64,000 bases of DNA from positions 20,825,045-20,889,044 of the forward strand of contig NC_052399.1 in NCBI RefSeq assembly GCF_009389715.1, read 5' to 3'. Shown piece after piece: positions 31,241 through 44,507 of this stretch (the first letter of the stretch is position 1; each line of letters begins with the position of its first letter). The translations under genes and the position numbers were made by a program. The notes under the pieces are model-generated. The model worked only from the letters and a program-made list of their open reading frames with translations. It did no database searches and had not been told where the DNA came from. Source of the DNA: Phoenix dactylifera. Its lineage: Eukaryota > Streptophyta > Magnoliopsida > Arecales > Arecaceae.

Positions 31241-34200
31241 CTTTTTTTGTGGTACTACAGCATCTAGTTCTCTAATTGGCCATTAGTGATTTTTCTAATT
31301 TTTCTAATTTTTCTAATTAGACAAAAGAAGGCTTGCTCTGTTTTTCTAATTTTTGAGAAATTCTATAGTTTTTGATATAGTTGGAAAAAAAACTAGATAA
31401 TTATGATTGATAACAAATTTATTTTTTTCCTGGCAATATCTTAAGTTCTGTTTCACCGACTGAAAGTTTATCATCTACCAGAAGGATTACAGGCTATCAA
31501 TTCCAAAGTCAATCTGATAAAAGAAGCTGCTTTCATATAAAAAAGATAAAATCAAAGATGCCTAATTTATCTCGGGGCTTACGCTTTGGGTTTTCACTTT
31601 CATGCGTTCTGAGTCACCAAGTAAATAATACATCTTAAAAGAAACACGTGAATCCACAAAGAAGAGGTAGTAAGACAATACCATCGGCATAAAAGAGCAA
31701 ATCAACATCCCATCTAAATCATATCCCAATTCGGCAGCGATTGGCTTCTTTTTGTCTTGCCCGGTGTTAGCATAGAGTACCACTTCGAAAAGTATCGTCC
31801 TTTTTTTTCCTTTTCTTTTTTTTTTATTTTAGCTTGAAATATCACATTTAGCTCACGCAGGAACTCACCAAGTCGACTAATCCAGCACGGCTCCCTATTG
31901 GTGTCGCTATAGCTATCGCCTAGGCCTAGCTTTGCCCTTTTGTTTTTTCCGCAGCTAACCACCACCTAGAATGTTTAAGCCCATAGGCCCATTATTGCTA
32001 CTGCGGTTGTTTTAAACTTTATTTCTTCCAGCTGTAAGTTTGAAATCCAACATTACAAATAGAGAAAGATATATTCTACTTTCTGTATGTATGGATTATA
32101 GAAAATTTCTACAATTAAGGAGATCATCAATTTGGAGAGGTTCAGAAGAAATTAATTGAAGTCTTTTTTATCACATGAAATTAACCACCCTAGTGTATTA
32201 GATATTGGCATTAGTTGCCCAGCCAATAAAAATCTGCCAAATTTAGGGGAATTCTATAGGATCACTGGCAAAATTTAGATGTCCTAGTTAGTAAATGGAC
32301 ATCTAACCGTCCGTATAACAACTAATTGTCCTAGTTAGTAACTGGCAATTAATTGCACGGGCCCTACCATCACATCAGGCATTGTATGCAACCCCAGAGG
32401 AGGGTCTACTGATTGCACCATGACGGAGTCTTTTCCGTGCGCCCATACTGCTGACGGACGGTCCAAATAGCGATCCCACGGAAAGCAAACTAAGGACGAA
32501 ATCACGAACCATAGGCTTTTTGTTATTTTATCTGACAGTCAAGGGCATTTTCGACAGTCCATAATACATCAAATTCAACCCAGCTGCGACGATTCGTGAA
32601 CCAAATTGGGCTTGTGGACAACTAAGGGTGGTCCATGTCCAGATTGTAATATTTGAACTTCCCAGGTGATGACAATTTTCTAAATATTAGTTTGATAGGT
32701 CTGTATGTCAATTGCCAAAACAAGCATGGAATAACCAGGTTGCTTGCCAGCATGGTATGAGAGTCTAAGAAGCCAAGGTAAGTTTCAGGGCAGAACACTT
32801 TGGCTTGGTTCATTTATTGCTTGGTAATCAAAAAAAGAAAATTTATGGCTGTCTGAGATTGATGTCCTCTGTTTTGTTTGCAAGTAATATGCTCGTTTGA
32901 ATGGCAAACACACATGATTGCAAGCAATATCATCTGGATGATTGCAGTTTCAAACGCACATGAAGATAGAAACCGATAGAGGAGGGTAATTGGACAATGA
33001 ACGAAATGAGAGTAGCTCAGAAGCAACCAATGTGCAGTTTGACAAGAGGAGGTCTCGCTCAAAGCCGCCTATGAATGGGCTCAGACCCAAGACCCACTAA
33101 GCCAAAAATCGCTCTGTTGGACCATGCTTGTAGGTTGATTTCCGCCGGCTGGCCACCGCCGGCGGCCGCTCACCACTGCCTGCCACTGCCACGCCCTTGC
33201 TGGACCACCACCACTTCCTACCTTTCTCCTCTTACTTCCCCTGTTCTTTCAAAGAAGAGAAGGTAGGGAAAAAAACGAAAGAAGAAGATCCATCTCTCTT
33301 CTTTCTCTCTCTTCTTCTTGCTTCTCTCTCTAAATAGACTTATGGATCCCAGTGTAGTATTCTATCTTTTTCTTGAACCTGAGATGACCCTTGCAAAGAG
33401 GTTCTAACTGCCCTGATGCCTGAATTGCCTATTAGACCAATCATCCTGGTCTTGACGAATCTTGTTGAATGATTTTAGCCCTGATCGAGTTCGTGACCTA
33501 TGATTCAATGAGCGAATCGCTTAGACCCAACCCACCCGAAATTGTTGTATGGCTGGTCAACCCTTTGCTTATTATTTTAATTCTATTAAAGTCATCAAAT
33601 AAAAATTAATTTTATTTTTTAATATTTTAAATACGTCTAGCAGATTCACCTAGCAAAATTTGACGGTTTAAGGCGAAAGAGATAGGTAGGTATTGCACTT
33701 GTCAATATATTTCAAATTATCATATTTTCCATGCATATAATTTTGTCAGTAAAAATATCTTGTTTTTCTTAAATTATGGATCAACATATATATTATAAAA
33801 ATCATACTTTATTATGAAAAATAGTTCCATGAATATTTTTAATAAAAGTAGCTTTGTTATAAAATATGCATCTGATCATACCATTTAGTATTTTTTATCT
33901 ATTTTTTTGTATCTTTTAAAAAATATATATACTTATTCTAAAAGCTCTCAGATAGCTATGATGACCCCTTAGAATTGAATAAGATCGATATATGGAGGTA
34001 GCATCCATACGAAAATGGTCCTACAAATAGGTATAAAGTTAGCATGCGAAACATGAATCTTTATCGATTACGAAACATGGCCCTGTCATGGGTATAAAAT
34101 GGTTGTAGCACAAATATTTGTGAGTAATATTTTAAATGTAGCTCAATAACAAAAGAATGATTTACGAATTTATTTGCAATATAAACTTAAAATTATGTTT

Positions 34201-34533
34201 ATGAAAGATGGATAATTTGTTCGTGCATGATTTGTTTTATGGCTTACTTTAATATATTATACTATAAAATGCTTTATTTTTGCAATAATTATTATTTTTT
34301 TTAAAATGATGCATTGGCATAAAAAAATTTATGCTTAATTCAGTAAGGTAGTGTAAGATTTACTTACTAAGCTATATCGCTCGTATATCTTTATTTTTCT
34401 CTTTTCAAACGAGTAGGATCAGTAGGAACAAAAAATGATTCGGGCTTAGAGTTCGCACTAGCAAGCTTGGCGATTTTGTAACAAAACTTTCGTTCTTTAG
34501 TTGGCTATGAATTTGTAGCTTAATAATTTTTAA

Positions 34534-34534
<1 letters not shown>
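31241..34534. other. Intergenic DNA
   Basis: AT-rich, with no supported gene. A GC-richer patch at 33060-33320 encodes short open stretches but no family match. Positions 33960-34500 look like worn retroelement DNA, but boundaries could not be set. Confidence 0.5.

Positions 34535-34570
<36 letters not shown>
34535..34570. repeat. (TA)n microsatellite
   Basis: About 15 uninterrupted TA units flanked by AT-rich sequence. Confidence 0.9.
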
Positions 34571-34573
<3 letters not shown>

Positions 34574-34747
34574 TATGATTGAATTTAGAAGCTCTGAATC
34601 GATGTTTACTTTGTTATTTAATGAATAATAAAATTAAACTTTTATTTATTATATTTTGTTTGAGATAGATTTGAAAACAATATAATGATTGGCTTCGTGT
34701 TATTGTGAGTTGTTCCTTTAGTAGCATGGTCATATTATGTCCTGAAT

Positions 34748-36512
34748 TTGGGACATGATATAAGGTATATGAGAGCTATAGAGAGAGAGCAAGAGAATGA
34801 CATCAGACATAACTATAGATTCAATATCAATTTATGCAATGGACATGATACACTATTTTGGAAAGATTCTTGGGTTTGTGATGCACCTCTCCAATTCCTA
34901 TTTCTAGCTATATATAATCTTAGTATGAGAAAATATGCACTGTTGCCAATCACTACAACCCACATTCTATGTCTTGGAAGCTTAGAAGGCTATCTTCTGC
35001 CTCCTTGGAAGCTCGAAACCAGTTCGATAATCTTTCATCTCTTTTCGTGTCGATCACTCTTAATCAGGTAGAGGACCAAATATGTTGGAAATTAAGTAGT
35101 AATGGATCCTTCTCCACAAAATCACTTTACCACTTCTTGAACACCAGAGGTATCAAATATAGATTTGCTTACTCATTGTGGAAACCTTCAATATCACTTA
35201 AAATCAAATGCTTTCCTTAGCTATGTTGGAAAAAGAAGCTTAACACTAGAGACAACCTTGAAAAAAAGTTGGGTAAGCATCTTGGCGGTTGTGCTCTGTG
35301 CTATGATGCAAACGAGACTGTTGATCATCTCTTTTGCACCTGTAAGTTCTTTTCTACTATATAGAAGACCATCTGTTCATCTTTTAAGGTGTTTCATCCT
35401 CAACTAAGTTTTGAAAATCTATGCATTAATTGGAGGTTGAGTTATTTTACAAAATGTGCTCAGTCCGTCATTCTTATATTGATTACTGCTATATGTTAGG
35501 CCGATTGGAAGGAGCGGAACACCAAAATTTTTCTAAATAAAAAATCTTCAATTGTCTCAATTACTACAGAGGGACTTCGAATTTTCAATGATTAGTCGAG
35601 GTTATATGATCCTAGTATGCAGATAGAGCTGAAAAGAATTTGGTCCAAAGTGAAGAATATTGTCTCTAAGCTTGTGGATGACTAATGCAGTTGATTTTTT
35701 TTTTTCATCGGAGAATGCTCTCATTTCAGGTGGATCCTGTTCTCCCTTGTCAGCATGGTTTTGCCTTGGTTGCATATGATGAAATTTCAGCCAACTACAT
35801 CTCTTCTAATATATGCTCTTGAAAGTCAAGTATGATTGGAGCATATTATGTCCTACTTACTATTCAACTATCATACAGCCCCACCTTCGACCTGTGCCTC
35901 AGCTACAATCAGCTTCTTCAATGTTTGAGGGATTGCAACTTAGTTTTCTTCGGCTACAGCTTTTGTTCGTCCTCTAATGCCTTCCAGTAGATTGTATTAT
36001 GCTTCAGAGGAAGTACCAAACGTAGTATGAAATTGGTTATGGACTCTCTTAAGTCAAACTTTTCTGTGAAATTTGGAAGTTGAGGCCATTCTGAATTTTG
36101 GTGCTTTTTTTTAAGTCTCATTCGGATGTGGAAAAGGATACAACAACTTAGTCTTCTGAGATCAACAAAACAGAGCTCTTCAAGTTCAAAAGAGGCTAGT
36201 ATAGCAGGAAAGTGTTGGCCTAAAAATTTTTGTAAAATTACTTAGAACTTTCAGACAATGAATGCTCCTGCTTGTAGGTTTGGATGAGGTCATTTCCTCT
36301 ACTGCTTCTTCTTACGAGCATCAATAATTCCTATCCTGATTATCAGACACTTGATTTGAAACTATTTAGCTTCTTTTTCTTACATCTGTTTCTCTCCTCT
36401 CTTAACAATGTAACTCATCTCTGCCCCTCATTTCTGTTATAAATATGTTTAATCTTCAATAAAAATTGGATAGCTCCTTTTGCCTCCCTTTACATCAACA
36501 AAAAAAAAAAAA
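34748..36512 (+). mobile_element. L1-type LINE fragment, 5' truncated, with poly(A) end
   Basis: Several frames between 34800 and 35700 match the C-terminal zinc-binding region that follows plant LINE reverse transcriptases (zf-RVT). GHDTLFWKDSWVCDAPL is followed by WKLSSNGSFSTKSLYHFL, then, after a stop and a shift near 35219, LCWKKKLNTRDNL and CALCYDANETVDHLFCTC with its Cys/His set. DWKERNTKIF follows near 35500. About 800 bases of non-coding 3' sequence end with AATAAAAATTGG near 36459 and a 12-base A run at 36501-36512, as expected for a LINE tail. The reverse transcriptase and endonuclease are absent, so it is a dead insertion. Confidence 0.75.
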
Positions 36513-37036
36513 CCAGGGCCTATGTGTAAATTAAGCGCTCTATGCTTTGAACAATTCCATCAATGTTTCAATGCAAAGACAGTATCCAATAATAGAAAAA
36601 CAAGCAGAACAAAGCAAAAGAAATATATAACATACCTAAAAATGGCTCATACTCATTAGCTTATAAGGTTCATGGAGATATTACATTAACTGCTGCAAGG
36701 GAGGGAATGAAGAAAGGGAAAAAAAATAGGGAGCCCATGCAGTCTCTAACGCCCCTTCCGACCAAAACTATAAGAGAATGGAAAGCTTATCCATAATGCA
36801 AATCCCAGGCAAAAGAGGGAGAAAAAAAAAAGAGGGCAATATCCAGCCACAACCCACCAATATCACCATGAGTGCCGAAACAAACACCAGCAAACAGATG
36901 AATGTACATGGTGATCATCCATGGCTGCTACAGACTCACACAAACAGCTCTTCATAAACAGATGATCGAATTGTTTACCTTGGAGACTCACCACTCAAAG
37001 ACTAATGGGTTGGGACTCATCAATCAATCCCCCAGC
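36513..37036 (-). other. Probable 3' UTR and downstream flank of the FLZ gene
   Basis: No coding signal. The region directly downstream of the FLZ stop codon presumably holds the 3' UTR; an exact polyadenylation site was not determined. Confidence 0.4.
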
Positions 37037-38330
37037 CTACGACGCCACGACCATCCCGGCAAGGAAAATATCCTCATGAAATGATGAATCAGAAGCATCG
37101 TAACAATCAGCTGTAGGCTTCTCCGTTTCCTCTTCAATCAAAATTTCCTGCTCGCGGCAATTGCAGCTACAGAATGCTTTCTCACCTCTGCAACGCATAC
37201 AAGAATTTTTTTCAGACACTGAAACTGCTAATCCTCGTGATAGAAGAAAGAGATGAGTGCTTAAAAGGATTAAAATTCCGTGTCAAAGAAACCAGAGAGC
37301 ATCAGAAGACGAACCTATACATGTAGATGTCTTTCCCCTCCAATTTCTTGTTGCAAGAGAAACAGTGGCTCAAGAAATCATTGGAGGGGCAGGGCGGCGA
37401 ATCCACGGGGCACTTGACCAGCCAAGATGAGCCTCCCCCCTCTTTTCCAAGCTTATTCTTAGAATCCGGCGACTGAATCGGGTGGCTTTCAAGAACGCAA
37501 TCCCCAAAAATGTGCGTCGTCTTAGGGTTAGGACCATGGGAAATTATGCAGGTATAGTCCTCCGAGAGCTCGATCTCGCTCGCGGAGAGAGAAGAGATGA
37601 ATCCATGAGAGGAGCCAAGGGATATCGGGAGAGACCCCGACAAATTGTCAAAATTGATGGGCTTGCTAACTAATCGAGAAGCATCCGGTGCGGAATTCTT
37701 CGAATCGGATGGAAAAAATTCAGAACTGGACTTGGGACTACGGTACACAAAACGAGCCAAGGGAAGTGATGATCTACCGATATCGGCGGACCAAGATCGA
37801 GTTTTTCCGAACTCCCCAGGCTCCAATTCGGCTCCTTCGGATCCCACGGCCAGTTTCGAGCAGCCGGATCGGGAGGAAGGCGATCCTACGTGAGCTTGTG
37901 CAGAAACCCAGACGATCTCAGGCAGGGTTTTGGGGGTTGGGATGTTAATCCTCAGCTGTGACCCAAGCAGTATGTTCTTGGTCTCGGAGAACCCCAGCAC
38001 CCTGCCGCCCGCCTTGGACTCGTCGTTGAGAGAATCCACGAGGCCAAGGCCCACCCTGGGGCAGTCCCAGCTCCTCGGCTGCCCCTCAGGGCCTGGTGAT
38101 CTCGGGGACCTCACGAAGGAGCTGCCCAGATTGGAAAAGAGCTTGTAGTCCAAGGGAGAGGTAGGGCTCCTCGCTGATTCCGAATCTGCCGAGCCCTTGG
38201 CGCTGAACCCCACGAAGAGGCCGGGGGCGCTGAAGAAGGAGGTGCTCCTGGCCCTTTGCATCCGGCCATCAGGCATCAGGTGGTCTTTTCTTTGCTCCCT
38301 CTGCACCGGCCTGCTCCTCTGCCTCAGCAT
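37037..38330 (-). CDS. FCS-like zinc finger (FLZ, DUF581) domain protein, two coding exons
   Basis: FLZ proteins are plant-specific adaptors; family members bind the SnRK1 kinase through the FLZ domain. Coding exons are 38330-37315 and 37187-37037, giving 388 residues. The intron at 37314-37188 (AG|GTTCGT...TTGCAG) splits the Arg codon in the middle of the FLZ domain. The N terminus is MLRQRSRPVQREQRK; the middle is long, Ser/Pro-rich and probably disordered. The FLZ domain is at about 319-353, FLSHCFSCNKKLEGKDIYMY then RGEKAFCSCNCREQE. The zinc ligands are Cys323, Cys326, Cys345 and Cys349. ATG 38330 is preferred because an acceptor (GGGGTACAG) at 38377 lies upstream; the longer open frame above it is intron. 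No disabling change is seen. Confidence 0.9.
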
Positions 38331-38376
38331 TATCTCAAACCTACTCTCCTCCTCCCGCCTAGAGAACAAGAGATTC

Positions 38377-39072
38377 CTGTACCCCAAAAATAAATTAATA
38401 AGAACAAAGAAAACCTTTTTAGAATGGAAGAAACCAGGTAACAAGCATACATCGATCAAAAGGAACGCAAGAAACAAAAAAGGATGATCGTGGTCTCACA
38501 GATATAAAGATTACAAACCGAAACTGTTCACAAAAGCCTGCTATGAAAGAGCAAATCAATATGAAGATTCATTCCATAAATGATCACATCTCTAGAGATA
38601 TGTTCAGATGATGATTCATATTGAACAAGGGACATCAGGGGAAACCAACATTATAAATTAGCCCATGAGAGACGAACTCCATGAATGCACTGAAAAGACA
38701 TCAGTAACAACGAAGAAAACGCACAAGCTTTAGAAAAGAAGACGGATTGAGATATATCGACGAATGTAGGCATCAAAAAAGAGACTTGCAACGCCACCGG
38801 GGCCATGCATACAAGTAGATGACAGAGGAAATAGACAGCCGTCCAATTGTTCATCCAAATACAAGCACTAACACAAGGAAAATTAAAATAGATGCATCGA
38901 AAGAGGTCTCGAGATCGTATCACCAAAGAGCAACTTGAAATCGTCAGTAAAGGCCAGATTATGACCGATTTGGAAACATTAACTCTAAGAATATGAAAGA
39001 TCAAGGGAAAAAAAATCCAAGCAAACAAAACGAAAAGGATGAAGGAAAAAAAAAAGAGGATTGGAAATAGAC
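38377..39072 (-). other. 5'-UTR intron of the FLZ gene
   Basis: A likely donor, CAG|GTCTAT, at 39072 and acceptor GGGGTACAG|GA at 38377 bound a 696-base AT-rich intron, so the leader joins an upstream exon at about 39073-39400 to the coding exon. FLZ genes often carry a leader intron. Inferred from splice motifs only. Confidence 0.6.
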
Positions 39073-39450
39073 CTGCTGCCTCCAAAACCCAAAATGGAAC
39101 CCAGAAAGCAGCACCTCCACAAAAGGACTACAAAAGATGCGTCAAATTATAGAATAAATGGAAAAGGGAAAGCATCAGATTTCACGAGCTCCCGAAGGCT
39201 AAATCCAAGAGGGCATATGACGATAGCCCATGAATGCATGAGGGCAGCCCAGAGACCAGAGGGTGAAGCAGAGAACCCACCTTCGTCTTCTCTCCTCCTC
39301 CTCTCTCTCTCTCACTGTATCTGAGATGCCTCTCAGACAGAGGCTGAGGAGAGAGCCAGGTGCAGTAAAAAAAAGGTTGACAAAGGTATGAAGCTTGCAC
39401 AGTACTGCTCTCCCCCCACCCCCTCCCTCTCTCTCTCCCCCCTTTTTCTG
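39073..39450 (-). promoter_or_regulatory. FLZ gene leader exon and proximal promoter
   Basis: Contains two GA-rich runs on the minus strand (near 39290-39312 and 39420-39441), typical of plant core promoters and leaders. Transcription start not determined. An AUG here opens a short Gly/Arg-rich frame that could act as an upstream ORF. Confidence 0.4.
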
Positions 39451-40500
39451 GCTTCATGCATCAAAATCAGAGCAGCAGCGTGGTTTCTGAAATACTCCTC
39501 CTCCTATTCATGACTGTCAGGAAAATAAATTAAGAAATACGTATTGAATACGGTTGGTACATACAACATAATGCTCAAAAACAGGCTCTAGTGGATGGGA
39601 CCCCCTTTTTGTACTCCATGTTTTTTCTGGAGCCGTATACCGTCCACAAGAACAGAACCGGGAAACCGAATCCAGTTTGCGATGCGGACCGTTGCTTCCG
39701 TTTTTTTTTTTTTGGGGGTACCGGTGGGAAACGGATGTAATCAACGAGAACAGAAAAGGAGGAGGGGAATCCGATTCCCTCGGATTTTACCGAACAATTT
39801 AAACCAAGTAACTGCCGTCGGGGATGGCCTCCTCGATGATCAGTGCTCGCTACCGACCACCATCGTTCAATGGATGGGACCCTCGGGAGGACCGACGGTG
39901 CCGAATCACGAATGAGAGCCAAATGGATGGTGGCAGATGAGAAATAGTCCCATTCACGGGTGGGTCCAGGAAATTGGACGGTGCAGATGATCCGTCAGTG
40001 GTGGGGCCAGGATGGCAGAGTAGGGGCATCTTTTTTCCATCGGTTGAACAGGAAAGGAAAGATGACGACAGCGATAGCAGAAAAGGACAAAGCTGACCGG
40101 GCGGGTCCCGCACCAACTGACGCGTGTCTTTTTTAACCTTTACCTTCCTTCAGGTTCTTAGTTCTTATCACGGGGGGTTTACTCTTAAGAAAGTAGCGGG
40201 TGCGTCCACCGCGCCCATCTAATCGGGGCGAGTTGCCAAAACTCAAGCATACTCTCCCCTTCTTCTTCTTTTTTTTTTTTTCTTTTTTCTTTTTTTTTTT
40301 GTTTTTATAAGCCGGCCTCTCACTATACTTAACCGTGAGAAGGCCCATATTCCTGCTGCAAAATTGGTGCAAAAACAAAGGAAATGGTGCAACGCAAACA
40401 TTTTCTACGAAAAATGCTTTCTTGTCCTAATATAAAATTGTACGGTATAATTTGATTAATTGTAGATTTAGTGAAAAAAAGTGGAGATGGGTTTAAGTAG
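39451..40500. other. Upstream flank of the FLZ gene
   Basis: Mixed-composition sequence with short spurious ORFs and T-rich runs near 39699 and 40270-40300. No gene recognised. Confidence 0.5.
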
Positions 40501-41090
40501 CTCCTTAAATTGCGAGAGATAGATTTTGATGGAAGAAATATTAGACATCACGACCTCAAATTATACTAACCTCCTTGATCTCGATATTAACCGAGCTAAA
40601 CAACTTCAATCAAAATTGAGGAGATATTCTGCGCGCGCTAATAAAAACGGTAGTTATGACAGCACTGCTATCAATATATAATCTGCGTAATTACTACTGC
40701 ATGCTGCTCACGTGAAATATTTCCCACATTGTAACTATGCAGGTAACCGTTGCCTGGCAATTATGGCACGTCACGCCAAATCAGGTAACATATTGGTAGA
40801 CTATCCTATATAAAGATTAGTTCCGAGGTCCTCAAATAAGCTCATTGAAAAGCTTTATTTTTTAAAAATTTCTTCCTTTTATACTGATATCCTATTATTC
40901 TAATTTAGGTATCGGAGAGTCTCTTATCGAAAACTTTTTAGCAAGCAACGTTCTTGCAAGTCACCTCTGAAGGAGACTAGTTCTTCCCCATCTCAGTCGT
41001 CTCGTTTAGTTCGATTCTCATCGATCTTATATCAGTAGTATCTCCTGCGAATAAATATCCTTCATTGGTAGGTTTCATTCTTTCATTGGA
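40500..41090 (+). mobile_element. Possible worn LTR
   Basis: A TATA-like CTATATAAAG near 40806 is followed by ATCGGAGAGTCTC and CCTCTGAAGGAGACTAG, a layout often seen in plant Gypsy LTRs. No partner LTR, primer site or target duplication was found. Low-confidence call. Confidence 0.25.
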
Positions 41091-42130
41091 TAGGTGATTT
41101 GGAGCAGGAAAAATGCTGTGGGGCCTATACCGGTTCACATGGAAATTCTACCCGGACCATCTTTTTGAGGCATGGCCGCTTGTCATTGCATGTAACCTCT
41201 TAAGCCACCAGGCAAAGAAACTTTTCTCGTGAACAAAACAAGGAGCCTCTTTGGGACCGGTTCATCATTATTAATTTATGACCATGTAAACACGTATCTT
41301 TTGCAACATGGGCAGCTCCAAATCAAGTCTATTAAATATGCGCATGGAATATACCCCATAAACTTTCTTTTCTATGCAACTTTTATGTATATCGAATGGC
41401 ATTCAAGCGTCTTATATCTCCTTCATCTATTATTTTAAAGTATTTATTATGTGGTGTTTGTTGTTTTTAATTAATTTGTTGCCGGTATGATATACAAGTT
41501 AAAGGCAAATCTACTAATGAAAAAGCATGGGATGGATGACCCCATCCAAATCATCAATTCATTGAATTAAATGTTAATTTTATATTTAAAAGCCCTTATA
41601 ATTCAATAACTTGCTCATCAAGGATGGAACACTATTTAGCACCAAGAAGTTGTTATTTAAGAATATTATTTTTTTCTAAAAATATTCGTTCTATCTTCTG
41701 CCTTCTTTATCTCTCTCATGGGCGCACTTGGTTAACAAATTATTATATACATAATCCAAAGCACCGAACAATTATACTTTTTTCTGTCCATCTTGGATTT
41801 TATTTCTACTTTATTTAATTTATTTGATTTAACCTGTTGATTTGCGAATTTGCATGCAGCGCAAGATCAATGCAGGTTTTAATTTCAATCCGTTCTATAT
41901 CTCCAACATTTTGGAGATTTTAATTTCACAAAATCTAATATGCAGTGTGATTTTTTTTTTAAACTATGACAAAATCTAATATGTAATTTCACATTCACCC
42001 TCCTACATAACGAGTACTGCTTCATTTACCCTTATCCTATACGAATTGAGAGTCAAACTTCGTTATTGTTTATCATAGGTGGAGGCAAGTGGTTTGTGAA
42101 GGACTTTATTGCCCATTATATTCGTGCTAA
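41091..42130. other. Intergenic DNA, nothing recognised
   Basis: AT-rich with short random ORFs. Confidence 0.6.

Positions 42131-42177
<47 letters not shown>
42131..42177. repeat. Compound (CT)n(CA)n microsatellite
   Basis: About 13 CT units run directly into about 10 CA units. Confidence 0.95.
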
Positions 42178-42178
<1 letters not shown>

Positions 42179-43537
42179 AAAAAAAACTAGGATGTGTCCG
42201 TTAAAATGTACACAAAGCATTTTCTTATATTAGACTTGCCACCAAGTAAGCAACCCATAAGTATTTAGTTACACTTCTTTATTGGCCAAATAAAACTCAT
42301 GCATAAATTCAATTCAAATTGGAAACTAAGCAACAATATTCGTGTCGCTTGAATCCAAAGTTGTATTATAGCAATGACATGTCCCACACGGGATGAATTA
42401 TTAGTAGTGGGAAAGGTATGAAGAGATTAATTGTACTAGGTGAACAGATGTACGAAAGTCCGTGGGTAATGAAAAGAGCCCAAGAAGTAACAAAACAAAG
42501 AACAAAGCATCGGAGGTCCCAATGCAAAAGCGTCCAAAGACTTGAGCTGCAAGGAAATTTAGGTGGTGGAAAAGATTAAAATCATCTCATCACCAAAATT
42601 AAACTCATTTCCTGCTACTAGACCAAATAACGATATCATTAACTATCCAACTTATTTTGTAATGATGGAATTAGGCTGGGAAATCATTCATTAATATCAT
42701 AATTACTGGTTTTTCATTTCCTTGATCTCCTTGCATTATGTTTCATTTCACGTCCCACACGTGAATGTGATGAGTGGTTGACCCTTCAATCGATGGCCAC
42801 TACAACCTTTTGCCTTGCATCGGCCCATACTTCCGTCTCCGGCCCGGCCTTAAAACGGAGCATTTACGGTTATTTTTGAGTTCCTTAATTTCCTATAAGC
42901 ATTCAAGATCTCTTCAAAAGTTATCAATATAAAACTAAACACACGCCTGCATGAATCTTCACATATTTTCTCTGTTCAAACTCCGATATTTTCATCAAGC
43001 TAAAAGTTTAAATCTATTCAAATCAAATCACAATCACAATAATCGGCTCATGGTCAGCCTTCATGAATCAGATGTCATTTCTAACATCCTATAATTTTAT
43101 CCAAAAAGACTAGCTAAAAAATATTTTTTAAATTTTTTAGCCTTGAATAAATATCTAAGATGTTCTTTACGAATGGTCGGTTTGGAACTAAATAAGTAAG
43201 TATGTACGGTATCACACGTGCCATCATCCCATCACGTCGCCGCTAGGTACTACGTCACCAACTTTCGATGGTAAAAAGACGAGCTACGGTTTAACTCGGA
43301 CCGGGTTAGAGTTAAACCCGACGCCCCTTCGCTAATGTTACTATAGTACTGTCCTTTATAATAACAATAATAAGAACAAATGCAGTCGTTGGTGTCGTTT
43401 AGCGAGACTCAGCTTTTCATGATTTCGGGTGGCAGAAAACGTCAGATACGTACCCCCGCCTCCGACGGCCCAGGATGGAGATTCGCTGACGGTTGCCGGC
43501 TCATCGACGGCCAATATCCGCCCTCTCGTATGGCACG
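42178..43537. other. Intergenic DNA, nothing recognised
   Basis: AT-rich, rising in GC towards 43400. Confidence 0.55.
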
Positions 43538-43584
43538 CACGTGGCGAGCATCGCCGCCCCACCACACGTGCACTCTCCCACGTG
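43538..43584. promoter_or_regulatory. Cluster of three CACGTG G-boxes
   Basis: CACGTG cores occur at 43538-43543, 43565-43570 and 43579-43584. The first and third extend to CACGTGGC, an ABRE-type core bound by bZIP factors in abscisic-acid-responsive promoters. They sit in a GC-rich island (about 43400-43640). No adjacent gene is recognisable, so this may be an orphan or unannotated promoter. Confidence 0.45.
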
Positions 43585-43639
43585 GCAGTCGCCGCAGCGC
43601 GCCGATGCTTGGAACGTCGCGTACGGTAACACCGCTCTA

Positions 43640-44507
43640 CGGAATATGAAAAACTCGTCCCAATTATAATATCCACGGATTATAATATCCATCGATTAAC
43701 CCCACAACGGCGAGATCCATCAGAACCAGTGCAGAAGATTCTAGGTACAATATTGCAACCGTCGTCCATCATTTGTTTGTCTTATTATTCTATTTTATCT
43801 TCACATAAATAGATATACATAAATATTAATTTTTTAATAAATACTCCCATATAAAATCGGTATTTACATATGCATACTTTATAAAATACTTACTTTTGCT
43901 ACTCTATTCTTTTTTATTCTTATTTTTTACTTTTAATACTACTAAAAAATTAACGACTTCATATTCAAAGCAACATTTATAAGCCGGAAAAAACAAAAAT
44001 ATAATTTCAAAATTTTATTTTTAATTAAAATAAATATGATTTTTATTAACCGTGTTAAAAAAACGTTATGTTAAAGATATTTATTTAAAAATAGTATTTT
44101 ATAAGAATACAAAAATGAATATAAATTTTAAAAGAATATTTATATAAATTTTATTTCTAAAAAGATATTGATAAAAAAAATCATAAATATTTAAAGATTA
44201 TTTTGATTAATTTATTTTTGCATTTTTATTAATTTTTAATTTAATGAATGATTAGTGAACTTGGGATAAAATTTTGTACTGCTTTAAATTTTGAATCTCT
44301 GTAGTGGGCTCACACGCGTCATAGCTAGAGAGAGTGGCAGTAAAAAAAAAAAATAAACGGATTGTTCTGGGTGGTCGAATTTTTATATCATTCTGCTTCT
44401 TTATTTGAAAATCTACTTTGCAGTGCAATAATTGCAGCAGGATGCGACCCGTCACGATTGACGAAAAATTCCAGCAGATGGCGACCTACAAATTTTTGTT
44501 TATTCTT
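43640..44507. other. Very AT-rich intergenic DNA
   Basis: No gene or repeat recognised. Confidence 0.6.

Noticed and set aside
38331..38477. N-terminal extension of the FLZ open frame
   Set aside because: The hydrophobic extension lies upstream of a good splice acceptor and reads like intron; FLZ homology and the MLRQRS start favour ATG 38330.
38651..39085. Hydrophobic minus-strand ORF resembling a membrane protein
   Set aside because: It lies in the leader intron of the FLZ gene and its apparent hydrophobicity follows from T-rich intron sequence.
42131..42177. Possible CRISPR-like or regulatory array
   Set aside because: Simple dinucleotide microsatellite; CRISPR arrays are not expected in a plant nuclear genome and no spaced repeats exist in the window.
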